41,580 nucleotides of DNA from an uncultured Bacteroidota bacterium (GTDB lineage Bacteria > Bacteroidota > Bacteroidia > Bacteroidales > 4484-276). The position numbers were made by a program, and so were the translations under genes. Shown one piece after another: positions 33,772 to 41,580 of the stretch. The number at the start of each line of letters is the position of its first letter. Positions within the stretch are counted from its first letter, which is position 1. The stretch spans positions 1 to 41,580 of the forward strand of contig CAJATL010000020.1 of assembly GCA_903944895.1 (NCBI GenBank). Reading direction: 5' to 3'. The notes under the pieces are model-generated. The model was not told the origin of the DNA. It made no database searches and worked only from the letters and a program-made list of their open reading frames with translations.

Positions 33772-35949
33772 TTGACTGGTACAAAAACAGATTTAAGCGC
33801 ATTAAACGACAAGCAACGCGAGGCGGTGGTGAGCGAACACAAGCGCCTTTTGGTGCTAGCCGGAGCCGGTTCGGGCAAGACGAAAACCCTCCTGCAAAAA
33901 CTCATTTATCTCATCGAAGAAAAAGGGATTAGTCCTTCAAGTATTCTCGCCGTTACATTTACAAAAAATGCAGCCAACGAAATGATCGACCGATTAATCA
34001 TTTCGGCTGATACAACCGGCCAATACGAGCGCATTTTAACTGATAAAAGGTTGGATAAAGCAGGAAAAGACAGAGAGCGGATTGCCCATCAGAAAAAGTT
34101 TAAATGGATTGACGGCCTCACTGTAAAGACTTTTCATGGCTTTTGTTATCAAATTCTTCGCAATTACGGCGTAAACGAATTCGATAACAAATTCAAAATT
34201 ATTGGTGATGAGAAAAGTAACGAAGAAGACGAACTCACCAGGTTCCGCGCTCCTGAAACGGTTTTTGAGGTGGTTCACAAACTGCTGATCGACCAATGTG
34301 AAGACACGGATTTCCTGCTTCGGCTAAAGCGTTACATCCTCGATTACATCATTGATAAGATTCACCGGAACGAAGATAAATATTGGCATCCTGAAGGCAA
34401 GTATTTTACAACCCTCGACGGCACCAAAGTCCGTTCAAAATCGGAGCAGTTTATTGCCGACTGGTTCTATCGCCACAGCATAAAATACGAGTACGAACCC
34501 TTGCTCAACATAAAGGATTTTTCCTTTCACCCCGACTTTCATATCCCCGAAGCCAATCTTTACATCGAACATGTGAGCGATAAAAGTTTTTCGATGAAAG
34601 ACAAAGAAGAGCAGTTTAAGAAAGGTAATTTTCTTTTGGTAAAGACTTACGAGAGTATGACCAAAGATTCGGCCCTGTTCAATCATACTTTGGATATGAT
34701 CGTTAAAAACCGCTTGCCTTCAAACTATCATAAAAATATTTCGCTTACCTACCGCGAAGAATTTAATGGGTTCCATGAAAATGTGAAGGACTTTGTGGCG
34801 CAAATCATGCGGATTACCGACATGATTAAAGTCGAAAATATTGATTTGAAAACTGTGCTGGAAAATGCCCGGAAAGACCAGCACGAGCGAGTTCGCAATT
34901 TTTATGAGCTGGCCATTCCAATCGTTCAAAAATATATCGATTACTGCACCGATAAATCTTATCTCGATTTCAACGATCTGATTTCGAGAAGCACGTCATT
35001 GTTTCAAAACCATGCCGACATCGCCAACAAATATAAAAGCAAGTACCAGTATATTTTGGTTGACGAATTCCAGGATGTTAACAATCTGCAGGTTGACCTG
35101 ATCAAACTTTTACTCACCGAACAAACACAATTGTTTTGCGTAGGCGACGACTGGCAAAGCATTTACGGCTTTCGGGGATCAAATGTCGGGTACATTATTG
35201 ATTTTGAAAATCATTTTCCAAACGCCAAAATTATCAAGCTCAATCTCAATTACCGGAGCACGCAAAACATTGTAGGCGCAAGCAACGAAGTTATTAAGCA
35301 CAATAAATTCAAGGTCGAGAAGGAGATTCATTCTTCAAAAAAATCGGAACACAAAATCGTTGTTTTTGCCGGTAACAGCGAGGAAGAGAATATTCAGTTT
35401 TGTGTTGATAAAATCAAAGAACTCCAGAAGGATGGCCTGACAAGTGAAGACATTTTATTCCTCTACCGCCGTACACACATGTTCAGACCTGGCGCTTATT
35501 CAGGTAAACCTTCCTATTCTCAAACATTTTACAAAGAAGGGATAAAGGTTCAGGCGAAAACAATTCATGCAGCAAAAGGCCTTGAAGCAAAAGTGGTTTT
35601 TATCCTTGGTTTAACCGAAGGCAGCGGCGGTTTTCCGGATATCTGGCTGGAAGACCGGATTTTTCAGGTCATCAAAAAAGCAAACCATGATTTACTTTTA
35701 GAAGAGGAACGCCGGCTCTTTTATGTAGCCATCACCCGTGCTAAAGACAAGCTTTTCCTGATGACAGAAAAGGGCAATGAATCAAGTTTCTTAAAAGAGA
35801 TCCCCGAAATATTTACTGTAAAAACAAATATGTCCATCAAATCGGTTGTCGAGAAGGTAATTACCTGCAGGAAATGCTTTAGCCAGCTCGAAAAACTTTG
35901 GGTGGTATGTCCTTACTGCGGGCAGAAAACGGATGAAGCAAATGAATAA
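33772..35949 (+). CDS. UvrD/Rep-family helicase with nuclease-like insertion and zinc ribbon
   Basis: A 725-residue superfamily 1A DNA helicase. The start must be TTG at 33772: an in-frame TAA lies at 33760-33762 and the first ATG comes after the Walker A motif. Walker A is AGAGSGKT (about 31-38). Motif II is VDEFQDVN (D431, E432), followed by GDDWQSIYGFRG, and motif VI includes RRLFYVAITRAKDKLF. Inserted between the first helicase motifs is a restriction-endonuclease-like segment with E225 (SEQFIADWF), D255 (FHPDF) and E266 (YIEHV), similar to inserts seen in helicase IV-type proteins. The lysine of the E-x-K motif is not evident, so activity is uncertain. The C-terminus is a zinc ribbon with Cys 699, 702, 713 and 716. 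Likely role: DNA repair or recombination. Confidence 0.88.
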   Translation: MTGTKTDLSALNDKQREAVVSEHKRLLVLAGAGSGKTKTLLQKLIYLIEEKGISPSSILAVTFTKNAANEMIDRLIISADTTGQYERILTDKRLDKAGKDRERIAHQKKFKWIDGLTVKTFHGFCYQILRNYGVNEFDNKFKIIGDEKSNEEDELTRFRAPETVFEVVHKLLIDQCEDTDFLLRLKRYILDYIIDKIHRNEDKYWHPEGKYFTTLDGTKVRSKSEQFIADWFYRHSIKYEYEPLLNIKDFSFHPDFHIPEANLYIEHVSDKSFSMKDKEEQFKKGNFLLVKTYESMTKDSALFNHTLDMIVKNRLPSNYHKNISLTYREEFNGFHENVKDFVAQIMRITDMIKVENIDLKTVLENARKDQHERVRNFYELAIPIVQKYIDYCTDKSYLDFNDLISRSTSLFQNHADIANKYKSKYQYILVDEFQDVNNLQVDLIKLLLTEQTQLFCVGDDWQSIYGFRGSNVGYIIDFENHFPNAKIIKLNLNYRSTQNIVGASNEVIKHNKFKVEKEIHSSKKSEHKIVVFAGNSEEENIQFCVDKIKELQKDGLTSEDILFLYRRTHMFRPGAYSGKPSYSQTFYKEGIKVQAKTIHAAKGLEAKVVFILGLTEGSGGFPDIWLEDRIFQVIKKANHDLLLEEERRLFYVAITRAKDKLFLMTEKGNESSFLKEIPEIFTVKTNMSIKSVVEKVITCRKCFSQLEKLWVVCPYCGQKTDEANE

Positions 35950-36003
35950 TAAATTTAATCTCATGTGATTCTTTTGGTCAGAAATTTATAAAATCATAGA
36001 ATC

Positions 36004-36570
36004 ATGCCATACGATCCCGAAAAGCATCACAGACAATCAATCCGGATGAAAGGATATGATTATTCAAAAGCAGGGTTGTATTTTATTACGATTTGTGTCA
36101 ATGACAAAGAATGTTTGTTTGGTGAAATAAAAGAAGGGACAATGATTTTGAACGAATTTGGCATCATTGCGCAGGACGAATGGTTCAAATCGGCCGAAAT
36201 CCGTTCGGAAATAACAATGGATTGTTTTATTGTAATGCCCAACCATATCCACGGAATCGTTATTATTGATCGTAGGGGCGACCGGCCGGTCGTCCATACG
36301 GATACGGGCGACCCATCCGGTAAGGGCGACCGGCCGGTCGACCCGACGGTCCCGACAGGACCAAAACCAAAATCATTGGGTGCATTTGTTGCCGGATATA
36401 AATCATCCGTCACAAAAAAAATAAACATGATGCGAAAAATGCCCGGTGTTAAGGTTTGGCAAAGAAATTACCACGATCACATCATCCGAAATCAGGAAGC
36501 GTATCAGAGAATATCGGCATACATCATTAATAATCCATCGAAATGGAAAGATGATACATTTTACGGGTAA
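36004..36570 (+). CDS. REP-associated tyrosine transposase (Y1/HUH, RAYT)
   Basis: A 188-residue single-strand transposase of the TnpA_REP type. The HUH motif is H81-x-H83 in MPNHIHGIVI, and the catalytic tyrosine is probably Y156 in RNYHDHIIRN. Other family marks are YDYSKAGLYFITICV and the ending NNPSKWKDDTF. RAYT proteins nick at palindromic REP sequences and are thought to spread them. The gene stands alone between the helicase and a convergent gene. Residues about 92-120 form an odd insertion with two GDRPV repeats encoded by GC-rich palindromic DNA (see 36276-36340). The nested repeats at 2434 and 33456 are candidate substrates. Confidence 0.88.
   Translation: MPYDPEKHHRQSIRMKGYDYSKAGLYFITICVNDKECLFGEIKEGTMILNEFGIIAQDEWFKSAEIRSEITMDCFIVMPNHIHGIVIIDRRGDRPVVHTDTGDPSGKGDRPVDPTVPTGPKPKSLGAFVAGYKSSVTKKINMMRKMPGVKVWQRNYHDHIIRNQEAYQRISAYIINNPSKWKDDTFYG
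36276..36340 (+). repeat. GC-rich internal direct repeat within the RAYT gene
   Basis: GGGCGACCGGCCGGTCG occurs at 36276-36292 and again at 36324-36340, 48 bases apart and in frame. Each contains the perfect palindrome CGACCGGCCGGTCG. The surrounding GGCGACCCATCCGG and GACCCGACGGTCC stretches look like decayed copies. The base composition differs sharply from the AT-rich gene around it. Confidence 0.85.
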
Positions 36571-36669
36571 AATTTGTAATGGGAATTTCAATTTTTGATA
36601 GGAATGACAATATTTAACTTGTGTTTATAGGATGTTTGTAAATTTCATCAGGATAAAACCATTGGTATT

Positions 36670-38262
36670 TTAATTAATTTTCTTCTCCTTATCACCCCAT
36701 TCCCTGGCACGCAAAACATATTTCTGGATTTTTCCGGTGGAGGTTTTGGGCAATTCCGAAAACTCAACTTTTGCCGGGCATTTAAAGTGGGCAATCTGGG
36801 TTCTGCAGAAATCAATAATTTCCTGCTCGGTGGCATAAGCCCCCCTTTTTAGGGTAACAAAAGCTTTTGGGCGCTCGCCCCATTTCTCGTCAGGGATGGC
36901 AATAACAGCACATTCGAGGATTGCGGGATGCTTCACAATAGCCTGTTCCACCTCGATGGTCGAAATGTTCTCACCACCCGAAATAATAATATCCTTAAGC
37001 CTGTCGCGCAGTTCGATATAACCGTCCTGGTGCCAGACGGCAAGATCGCCTGAATGGAACCAGCCACCCCTGAAAGCTGTAGCGGTGGCTTCGGGTAACC
37101 CGAAATATTCCTTCATCACATTATTCCCGCGGATGACCACTTCCCCGATCACAGCACCATTTTTGGGGACGTCTTCCATGTTTGCATTCACCACCCTCAC
37201 CAGGTCGCTGATAATGTAGGCCTGTCCCTGCCTTGCCCTCAGTTTCGATTGAAGTTCGGCATCCAGCATATTCCATTCCTCGTGCCATTCGCAAATCGTT
37301 GTAGGACCGTAAGTTTCGGTAAGCCCATAAACATGAACAGGGTTAAAATTCAGCGATTTAATCCTGTTGATGAGTGTTGGTGAAGGCGGAGCGCCGGCAA
37401 TAGTAACCGTAACCGGGTTTTGGACTAGGGCTGCCGAAGGATCGTTAACCAGCATCACCATAAGCGTGGGCGCTCCGTTAAAATGAGTCACCCCTTCCTT
37501 TCTGATCAATTCCCAGATGAGCGATGATTCTGTTTTCCGGAGGCAGATGTGTGTGCCGGCGATGGCAGTGACAGCCCATGTAAAACACCATCCGTTGCAG
37601 TGAAACATCGGAAGCGTCCAAAGATATTTGCTGTTGTTTGTTAATCCGGTTTCGATGATTTCGCCAAGCGCATTCAAATATGCTCCACGATGTGTGTAAA
37701 TCACTCCTTTCGGCCTACCGGTGGTCCCGGAGGTGTAATTGAGCGCAATAGGTTCTTCTTCGTCTTCAAGCCAGATTTCGATCGATTCATCCGAACCTTC
37801 GGAAATAAAAATTTCAAAAGGATCGCCTGGTTCTCCGCTGTCATCCACAACTACGGTGTGTAAATCTTCTTTTTTTAACTTGTCAACCAGCGGGAATAGT
37901 TCCTTATCAACAAAAAGAAAGCGGGATCCGGAATGCTCAAGAATGTAGCCGATCTCATCGCTGTTAAGCCGTGTATTTATTGCTACAAGGATTCCTCCTG
38001 CCATCGGAACCGCAAAATGTGCTTCGAGTAAAGCAGGAATGTTGGGGCAAAGAAAAGCCACCCGGTCGTGCTTTTCGAGTCCGTACTTTCTTAATTGTGA
38101 AGCCAGGCGGATAACTCTGGTTTCAAAATTTTTGTAAGAATACCGGCGATCACCATGTACGACGGCTATTTTATCAGGAAAAACAGCAGCACTGCGCTGT
38201 AAAAAACTTAAGGGCGAAAGTTCGGTGCGGTAAACAGGTTTTTCAGTTTTTGTATGGCTCAT
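36670..38262 (-). CDS. AMP-dependent acyl-CoA synthetase
   Basis: A 530-residue acyl-adenylate/acyl-CoA ligase of the ANL superfamily, expected to activate a medium- or long-chain fatty acid with ATP and CoA in the cytoplasm. The P-loop motif is YTSGTTGRPKGVIYTH (about 174-189). The adenine motif is HVYGLTETYGPTT, the hinge region WFHSGDLAVWHQDGYIELRDR followed by GGENIS, and the catalytic lysine lies in LPKTSTGKIQKYVLR near the C-terminus. The overall sequence is closest in type to AlkK/FadD3-like enzymes annotated as long-chain or medium-chain ligases. It is monocistronic and transcribed away from the frameshifted gene at 38480, with its own promoter and a palindromic candidate operator. 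Confidence 0.93.
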   Translation of the reverse strand: MSHTKTEKPVYRTELSPLSFLQRSAAVFPDKIAVVHGDRRYSYKNFETRVIRLASQLRKYGLEKHDRVAFLCPNIPALLEAHFAVPMAGGILVAINTRLNSDEIGYILEHSGSRFLFVDKELFPLVDKLKKEDLHTVVVDDSGEPGDPFEIFISEGSDESIEIWLEDEEEPIALNYTSGTTGRPKGVIYTHRGAYLNALGEIIETGLTNNSKYLWTLPMFHCNGWCFTWAVTAIAGTHICLRKTESSLIWELIRKEGVTHFNGAPTLMVMLVNDPSAALVQNPVTVTIAGAPPSPTLINRIKSLNFNPVHVYGLTETYGPTTICEWHEEWNMLDAELQSKLRARQGQAYIISDLVRVVNANMEDVPKNGAVIGEVVIRGNNVMKEYFGLPEATATAFRGGWFHSGDLAVWHQDGYIELRDRLKDIIISGGENISTIEVEQAIVKHPAILECAVIAIPDEKWGERPKAFVTLKRGAYATEQEIIDFCRTQIAHFKCPAKVEFSELPKTSTGKIQKYVLRAREWGDKEKKIN

Positions 38263-38364
38263 AGCTTCTCAATTTATAATCAAATAAAAAGATATAATTT
38301 CCAAACGATGCTTGAATTTGCGGGCTGGCTATTTCATGTTCCGTCATCCTGCAAAACACAAATT

Positions 38365-38393
38365 CAAAGATAACTAAACTTGCATTAATGCAA
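38365..38393 (-). promoter_or_regulatory. Putative promoter of the acyl-CoA synthetase gene
   Basis: On the minus strand TATCTTTG (38365-38372) matches TAnnTTTG exactly, with TTG (38391-38393) 18 bases upstream as -33. This predicts a leader of roughly 95 bases to the ATG at 38262. The -33 half lies inside the palindrome at 38379-38394. Confidence 0.5.
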
Positions 38394-38394
38394 G
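38379..38394. promoter_or_regulatory. 16-base perfect palindrome, candidate operator
   Basis: CTTGCATTAATGCAAG is its own reverse complement. It overlaps the -33 region of the predicted acyl-CoA synthetase promoter and is 33 bases from the divergent -7 element at 38427. The size and symmetry fit a dimeric repressor such as a TetR- or GntR-type fatty-acid regulator, but no regulator gene is in the window. Confidence 0.45.
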
Positions 38395-38426
38395 GATTTT
38401 GAAATGTTTTGGTTTTGAATAAATAC

Positions 38427-38434
38427 TAAATTTG
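38427..38434 (+). promoter_or_regulatory. Putative -7 element of the divergent small gene
   Basis: TAAATTTG matches TAnnTTTG exactly, 45 bases before the ATG at 38480. Several TTTTG stretches lie upstream but at 11, 15 or 25 bases rather than the usual 19-21. Confidence 0.35.
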
Positions 38435-38479
38435 TGACAAAACTTTGTTTCGTAATAATGTTGTTTTAAATATTGGATT

Positions 38480-38753
38480 ATGATGACTGCACGGAAAATT
38501 TTTGCGATCTGTTTTGTTGTTTTGAATCTCTTTTGCTTTGCCCAGGGCTGGCTGCCGGCGGGAGATAAAATTAAAACCTAATGAAACGAAGAAATTGATC
38601 AACCAGGGTTTTTCAGCCGCCATTTACACCCAAACCACCGACGTTGAGATCGAGATAAACGGCTTGATGACCTACGACCGGAAAGTTGTGAAAATGAACG
38701 AATCACGCATCAAAAAAGCAAATCAGGAAGTTTGTAATTCGCTCTCTAAATAA
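38480..38753 (+). pseudogene. Small secreted protein interrupted by a frameshift
   Basis: From the ATG at 38480 a signal peptide is read (MMTARKIFAICFVVLNLFCF, then AQGWLPAGDKIK) and runs into TAA at 38579-38581. In the next frame the sequence continues without a break as KPNETKKLINQGF, then SAAIYTQTTDVEIEINGL and so on to a TAA at 38751-38753. Removing one A from the AAAA run at about 38573-38576 would join them as GDKIKPNETKK, giving a protein of about 90 residues. It is therefore a frameshifted gene, a sequencing error, or a slippery site. Function is unknown. The GH127 gene begins 8 bases later, so it may be the first gene of that transcript. Confidence 0.6.
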
Positions 38754-38761
38754 TTGAAATT

Positions 38762-40786
38762 ATGAAATTGCAGGTAAGAGAATTTTTCATTGCGTTAGTG
38801 TTAATTATGGCTGTTTTACCAGCCCACGCGCAGAAATCTAACGGAAAAGGCGATTTGTACACCAGCAACCGCGCACCACTGGTTCAGCAAAAGTTTATCC
38901 CCTTGCCGCTTGGCGCGATAAAACCGGAAGGTCATTTATTGAAAATGCTGGAGCTTCAGCGCGACGGTCTTACCGGAAATCTCGACAGCATCTACAAATT
39001 GGTTTGTGGACCTGATAATGGCTGGCTTGGCGGAGGTGGCGACTGCTGGGAACGCGGCCCTTACTGGATTGACGGATTAATTCCGCTGGCCTACATCCTC
39101 GATGATCAAAATCTTAAAGCCAAAGCGCAGGTCTGGATTGAATGGGCCATCAAAAACCAGCGACCAGATGGCTATTTCGGGCCATATCCATTAAAAGAAG
39201 GATTTACCAAAATCAAAGGAACACAACAAACCCGCAGCGAAGACTGGTGGCCCAAAATGGTGATGCTCAAAGCCCTGATGCAATATTACACGGCCACCGG
39301 TGACGAACGGGTAATCAAACTGATGACAGATTATTTTAAATACCAGTCGAAAAAATTGCCGGAGTTCCCGCTAAACCATTGGACCTGGTGGGGACAACAA
39401 CGCGGCGGTGATAATCTGCAGGTGGTTTTGTGGTTGTACAATATTACAGGCGATGGTTTTCTTCTCGATCTTGCCGGATTGATTCATCAGCAAACTTATG
39501 ACTGGACAACAACTTTTACCAACAATTCATTCAGAAATGCGAATCCTTATGCCGATTTCCATTGTGTAAATGTTGCCCAGGGACTCAAAGCCCCGGTGAT
39601 GTATTACCAGTTGAATGGTGATGAAAAATATAAAAACGCTGTTCGCGAAGGCCTGGCTGCGTTGCGCGATGTTCATGGTTTTGTAAATGGCATGTATGGT
39701 GGCGATGAAGTGCTTCATGGAAACGACCCCACCCAGGGTTCTGAGTTTTGCTCGGCAGTTGAGATGATGTATTCCTTCGAAAGTATGCTTCCCGTTACCG
39801 GTGACATTTTTTATGCCGATTATCTCGAAAAAATCGCGTACAACGTATTGCCGACTCAGGCCGATGATCATTTCCTGCGAAAACAGTATTATCAGCAGGT
39901 AAATCAGGTGCTGGTTACCGATGATCACCGCCATTTCGATTGCGACTACATCAGCAGTAACGTTTTTGGAACCACCTCCGGTTACCCGTGTTGCCTGACC
40001 AACATGCACCAGGGATGGCCAAAATTTGTTCAAAACCTCTGGTATGCCTCCGCCGACAATGGACTGGCTGCTTTGGTTTACGGGCCTTCCCGGGTGATTG
40101 CAAAGGTTGGGGAAGGTGTTGAAGTAGAATTCACCGAACAGACCAATTATCCTTTTTCTGATAAAATCGAATTCATCTGTAAAACCAAAAATGCCGGGAA
40201 ATTTCCGCTTTACCTGCGGATTCCTGAATGGTGCGCCGAAGCAACCATTCAAACCAATTCCGAACCAAAAATTTATGTAAAAGCAGGTGAGGTTGCAATT
40301 GTTAACCGCGAATGGAAAACCGGTGATGTGGTGACGCTTTTGTTACCGATGAAAATCCGGATGTCGCGCTGGTACGAAAATTCATTGGGTATCGAGCGCG
40401 GCCCGCTGGTTTATGCGCTAAAAATGGAAGAAGACTGGAAGGAAAAAACAGCACCTAACCGTGATGATACTTTCTGGGAAGTGACGCCACTTTCGGGATG
40501 GAATTATGGAATCCCTAAAAAAACTATCGATAGCCTTGATTTTGTTGTCAAGGTCGGAAATACGGTCGATCTGATGCCCTGGAATGTTAAAAATGCACCC
40601 ATTCAAATCATTACAAAAGGAAAAAAAATTCCATATTGGGGTTTGTATGAGAATTCGGCAGGGAAAATCCCCTGGTCGCCTTATCCACACCGTGATCTGG
40701 GCACACCAACCGAAGAAATTATTCTTATTCCGTATGGTTGCACCACCCTTCGGATTGCCGAATTTCCGGAGGTTGATGTCAGGTAA
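38762..40786 (+). CDS. GH127-like (DUF1680) beta-L-arabinofuranosidase family protein
   Basis: A 674-residue exported (alpha/alpha)6-barrel protein with a signal peptide (MKLQVREFFIALVLIMAVLP...AQ). The N-terminal region has KFIPLPLGAIKPEGHLLKML and GGDCWERGPYWIDGLIPLAY, typical of DUF1680/GH127 proteins. The metal/active site is visible as E328 and C330 in GSEFCSAVEMMYS and as C410-C411 in GYPCCLTNMHQGW. In GH127 these correspond to the zinc ligands, with the first Cys of the pair as nucleophile. C-terminal beta-sandwiches include LYLRIPEWCAEA and GIERGPLVYAL. Substrate specificity within GH127/GH146-related enzymes cannot be told from this. It is not obviously linked to the beta-glucan locus. 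Confidence 0.85.
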   Translation: MKLQVREFFIALVLIMAVLPAHAQKSNGKGDLYTSNRAPLVQQKFIPLPLGAIKPEGHLLKMLELQRDGLTGNLDSIYKLVCGPDNGWLGGGGDCWERGPYWIDGLIPLAYILDDQNLKAKAQVWIEWAIKNQRPDGYFGPYPLKEGFTKIKGTQQTRSEDWWPKMVMLKALMQYYTATGDERVIKLMTDYFKYQSKKLPEFPLNHWTWWGQQRGGDNLQVVLWLYNITGDGFLLDLAGLIHQQTYDWTTTFTNNSFRNANPYADFHCVNVAQGLKAPVMYYQLNGDEKYKNAVREGLAALRDVHGFVNGMYGGDEVLHGNDPTQGSEFCSAVEMMYSFESMLPVTGDIFYADYLEKIAYNVLPTQADDHFLRKQYYQQVNQVLVTDDHRHFDCDYISSNVFGTTSGYPCCLTNMHQGWPKFVQNLWYASADNGLAALVYGPSRVIAKVGEGVEVEFTEQTNYPFSDKIEFICKTKNAGKFPLYLRIPEWCAEATIQTNSEPKIYVKAGEVAIVNREWKTGDVVTLLLPMKIRMSRWYENSLGIERGPLVYALKMEEDWKEKTAPNRDDTFWEVTPLSGWNYGIPKKTIDSLDFVVKVGNTVDLMPWNVKNAPIQIITKGKKIPYWGLYENSAGKIPWSPYPHRDLGTPTEEIILIPYGCTTLRIAEFPEVDVR

Positions 40787-40882
40787 AGATCGGAATTTTT
40801 TCGTTTGAGATTTTTCTGGCGCAGGCTAATTTCCCGAATAGTGGCCGGTGGCGGCGCTTTAGCTCTGGTTGCTAACTGAATT

Positions 40883-41182
40883 TTATTCCTGAATTCGATT
40901 TTTTAAATCCATTCGGGAGTGTAAAATTCTGGTAATTTCTATTCGCGTTGCATTTATAATTCTTTAAAAAATAAGATGTTGGCCAGAACTACATCCTAAA
41001 ATTTCCTTGTTAATTTCATTATAATTCTTGCCCAAAGTTCGATTTTCGGCTATTTCCTGACAATCAATCAATAACTTATTGTAATATTTATCGGTTTGAT
41101 CTTCCAACCAAACTTCGTAAGTGTATTCCCAAATTTTTGTTATATCTTCAACAGCCTTATTGGTAAGAAAAAATTTAGGCAT
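40883..41182 (-). pseudogene. parE: ParE-type toxin with an in-frame stop
   Basis: A RelE/ParE family toxin. The first 72 codons read as normal ParE (FFLTNKAVEDITKIWEYT, then LGKNYNEINKEILG and GQHLIF), then TAA at 40964-40966. The same frame continues with RIINATRIEITRILHSRMDL and KNRIQE to a second TAA at 40883-40885, which is the expected ParE C-terminus. In the family the position of the stop is normally Tyr, so a single base change (TAT or TAC to TAA) cut the gene. The full length would be 99 residues, normal for ParE. The truncated toxin lacks the last strand and helix and is probably inactive. It overlaps parD by 8 bases. Confidence 0.8.
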
Positions 41183-41423
41183 TTCTTTTTTTTGTTTTCA
41201 ACGATTCAAGGTGTTGCGTAGGATTAAAGTTTTCTGCAATTCCACTATCAATACCTTCATTAATTGCCTTTTTAAGAGCGATTATTTTGTTTTCCTCTAC
41301 TTCTAATAACCTCAAACCTGCACGAATAACTTCGCTTGCATTTTTAAACCTACCTTCCGCAACGCTGTTATCAACAAAGTTTTCAAAGTAATTGCCCAAA
41401 GAAACAGATGTATTCCGTCCCAT
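41175..41423 (-). CDS. parD: ParD-type antitoxin
   Basis: An 82-residue ribbon-helix-helix antitoxin of the ParD/CopG type: NTSVSLGNYFENFVDNSV, EGRFKNASEVIRAGLRLLE, then a charged C-terminal tail that would wrap the toxin. It overlaps the parE start by 8 bases, the normal arrangement. With the toxin truncated, the antitoxin may persist as an autorepressor or as protection against related toxins. Confidence 0.9.
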   Translation of the reverse strand: MGRNTSVSLGNYFENFVDNSVAEGRFKNASEVIRAGLRLLEVEENKIIALKKAINEGIDSGIAENFNPTQHLESLKTKKRNA

Positions 41424-41443
41424 AATTTAATTTTTATTCACCC

Positions 41444-41580
41444 TCAAAACATTAATCCAAATCCTATTTCAAGTTTATTGAATTTCTCAATTTCGGCTTT
41501 TAAAAATTTGATGTGCTGCTTTTTGATAAACCCTCTGAAAACCGCCAAATCTTCCTTTTCTTCTGTTTCATTTAAGGCAT
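41444..41580 (-). CDS. C-terminal end of a gene running off the right edge
   Basis: A minus-strand frame is open from the window edge to TGA at 41444-41446, 21 bases before parD. The 44 visible codons read like protein (DLAVFRGFIKKQHIKFLKAE, then IEKFNKLEIGFGLMF), with a helical, charged composition. I recognise no family. Confidence 0.45.
   Translation of the reverse strand, partial: ALNETEEKEDLAVFRGFIKKQHIKFLKAEIEKFNKLEIGFGLMF

Noticed and set aside
35950-36003. Short inverted repeat (TGATTCT / AGAATCA) just before the RAYT gene
   Set aside because: The arms are only seven bases and AT-rich, and no matching copy was seen on the other side of the gene, so it is not convincing as an element end.

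Overview
The window looks like chromosome of a Bacteroidota member, most likely of the Bacteroidales/Marinilabiliales type. The evidence is a SusC/SusD pair, many lipoproteins with Bacteroidetes-style lipoboxes, a type IX secretion (T9SS) sorting domain, a propeller/Y_Y_Y/HTH regulator typical of polysaccharide loci, and several TAnnTTTG-type promoter matches with no clear Shine-Dalgarno sequences. No rRNA, tRNA or CRISPR array was seen.

Layout. (1) 1-4742: tail of an upstream gene, a GH2 glycosidase lipoprotein, a 178-base palindromic intergenic repeat, and a secreted clan GH-A-like enzyme of unassigned family. (2) 4858-9651: a membrane sensor-regulator, a secreted BsuPI-like protein, an orphan DUF433 antitoxin-like gene, and a gap holding the decayed 3' end of a second regulator. 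(3) 9652-30706: a large beta-1,3-glucan (laminarin-type) utilisation locus: SusC, SusD, two surface glycan-binding lipoproteins, two GH16 laminarinase lipoproteins, a cytoplasmic phosphorylase of the GH149/GH94 type, a cytoplasmic GH17, a lipoprotein GH17, a GPH-type sugar transporter, a periplasmic TIM-barrel glycosidase, a second GPH transporter, and a T9SS-exported protein with two carbohydrate-binding-like modules. A strong intrinsic terminator closes it. (4) 31017-36570: a YprB-like exonuclease and xseA/xseB, a second copy of the palindromic repeat, a UvrD-type helicase with a nuclease-like insertion, and a REP-associated tyrosine transposase (RAYT). (5) 36670-41580: an acyl-CoA synthetase on the minus strand, a frameshifted small secreted protein, a GH127-like enzyme, a ParD/ParE module whose toxin is cut by an in-frame stop, and the end of another gene.

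How it works together (inference): surface GH16 enzymes and glycan-binding proteins feed laminarin fragments to SusCD. GH17 and the TIM-barrel enzyme trim or transglycosylate them in the periplasm. The two GPH symporters carry oligosaccharides over the inner membrane, where GH17 and the phosphorylase release glucose-1-phosphate. There is no GH3 beta-glucosidase in the locus, so the route appears phosphorolytic rather than purely hydrolytic.

The other notable signals are signs of decay and mobility: the regulator remnant, the nested palindromic repeats with a nearby RAYT, the nonsense-interrupted toxin, and unnamed modules shared between otherwise unrelated secreted proteins.
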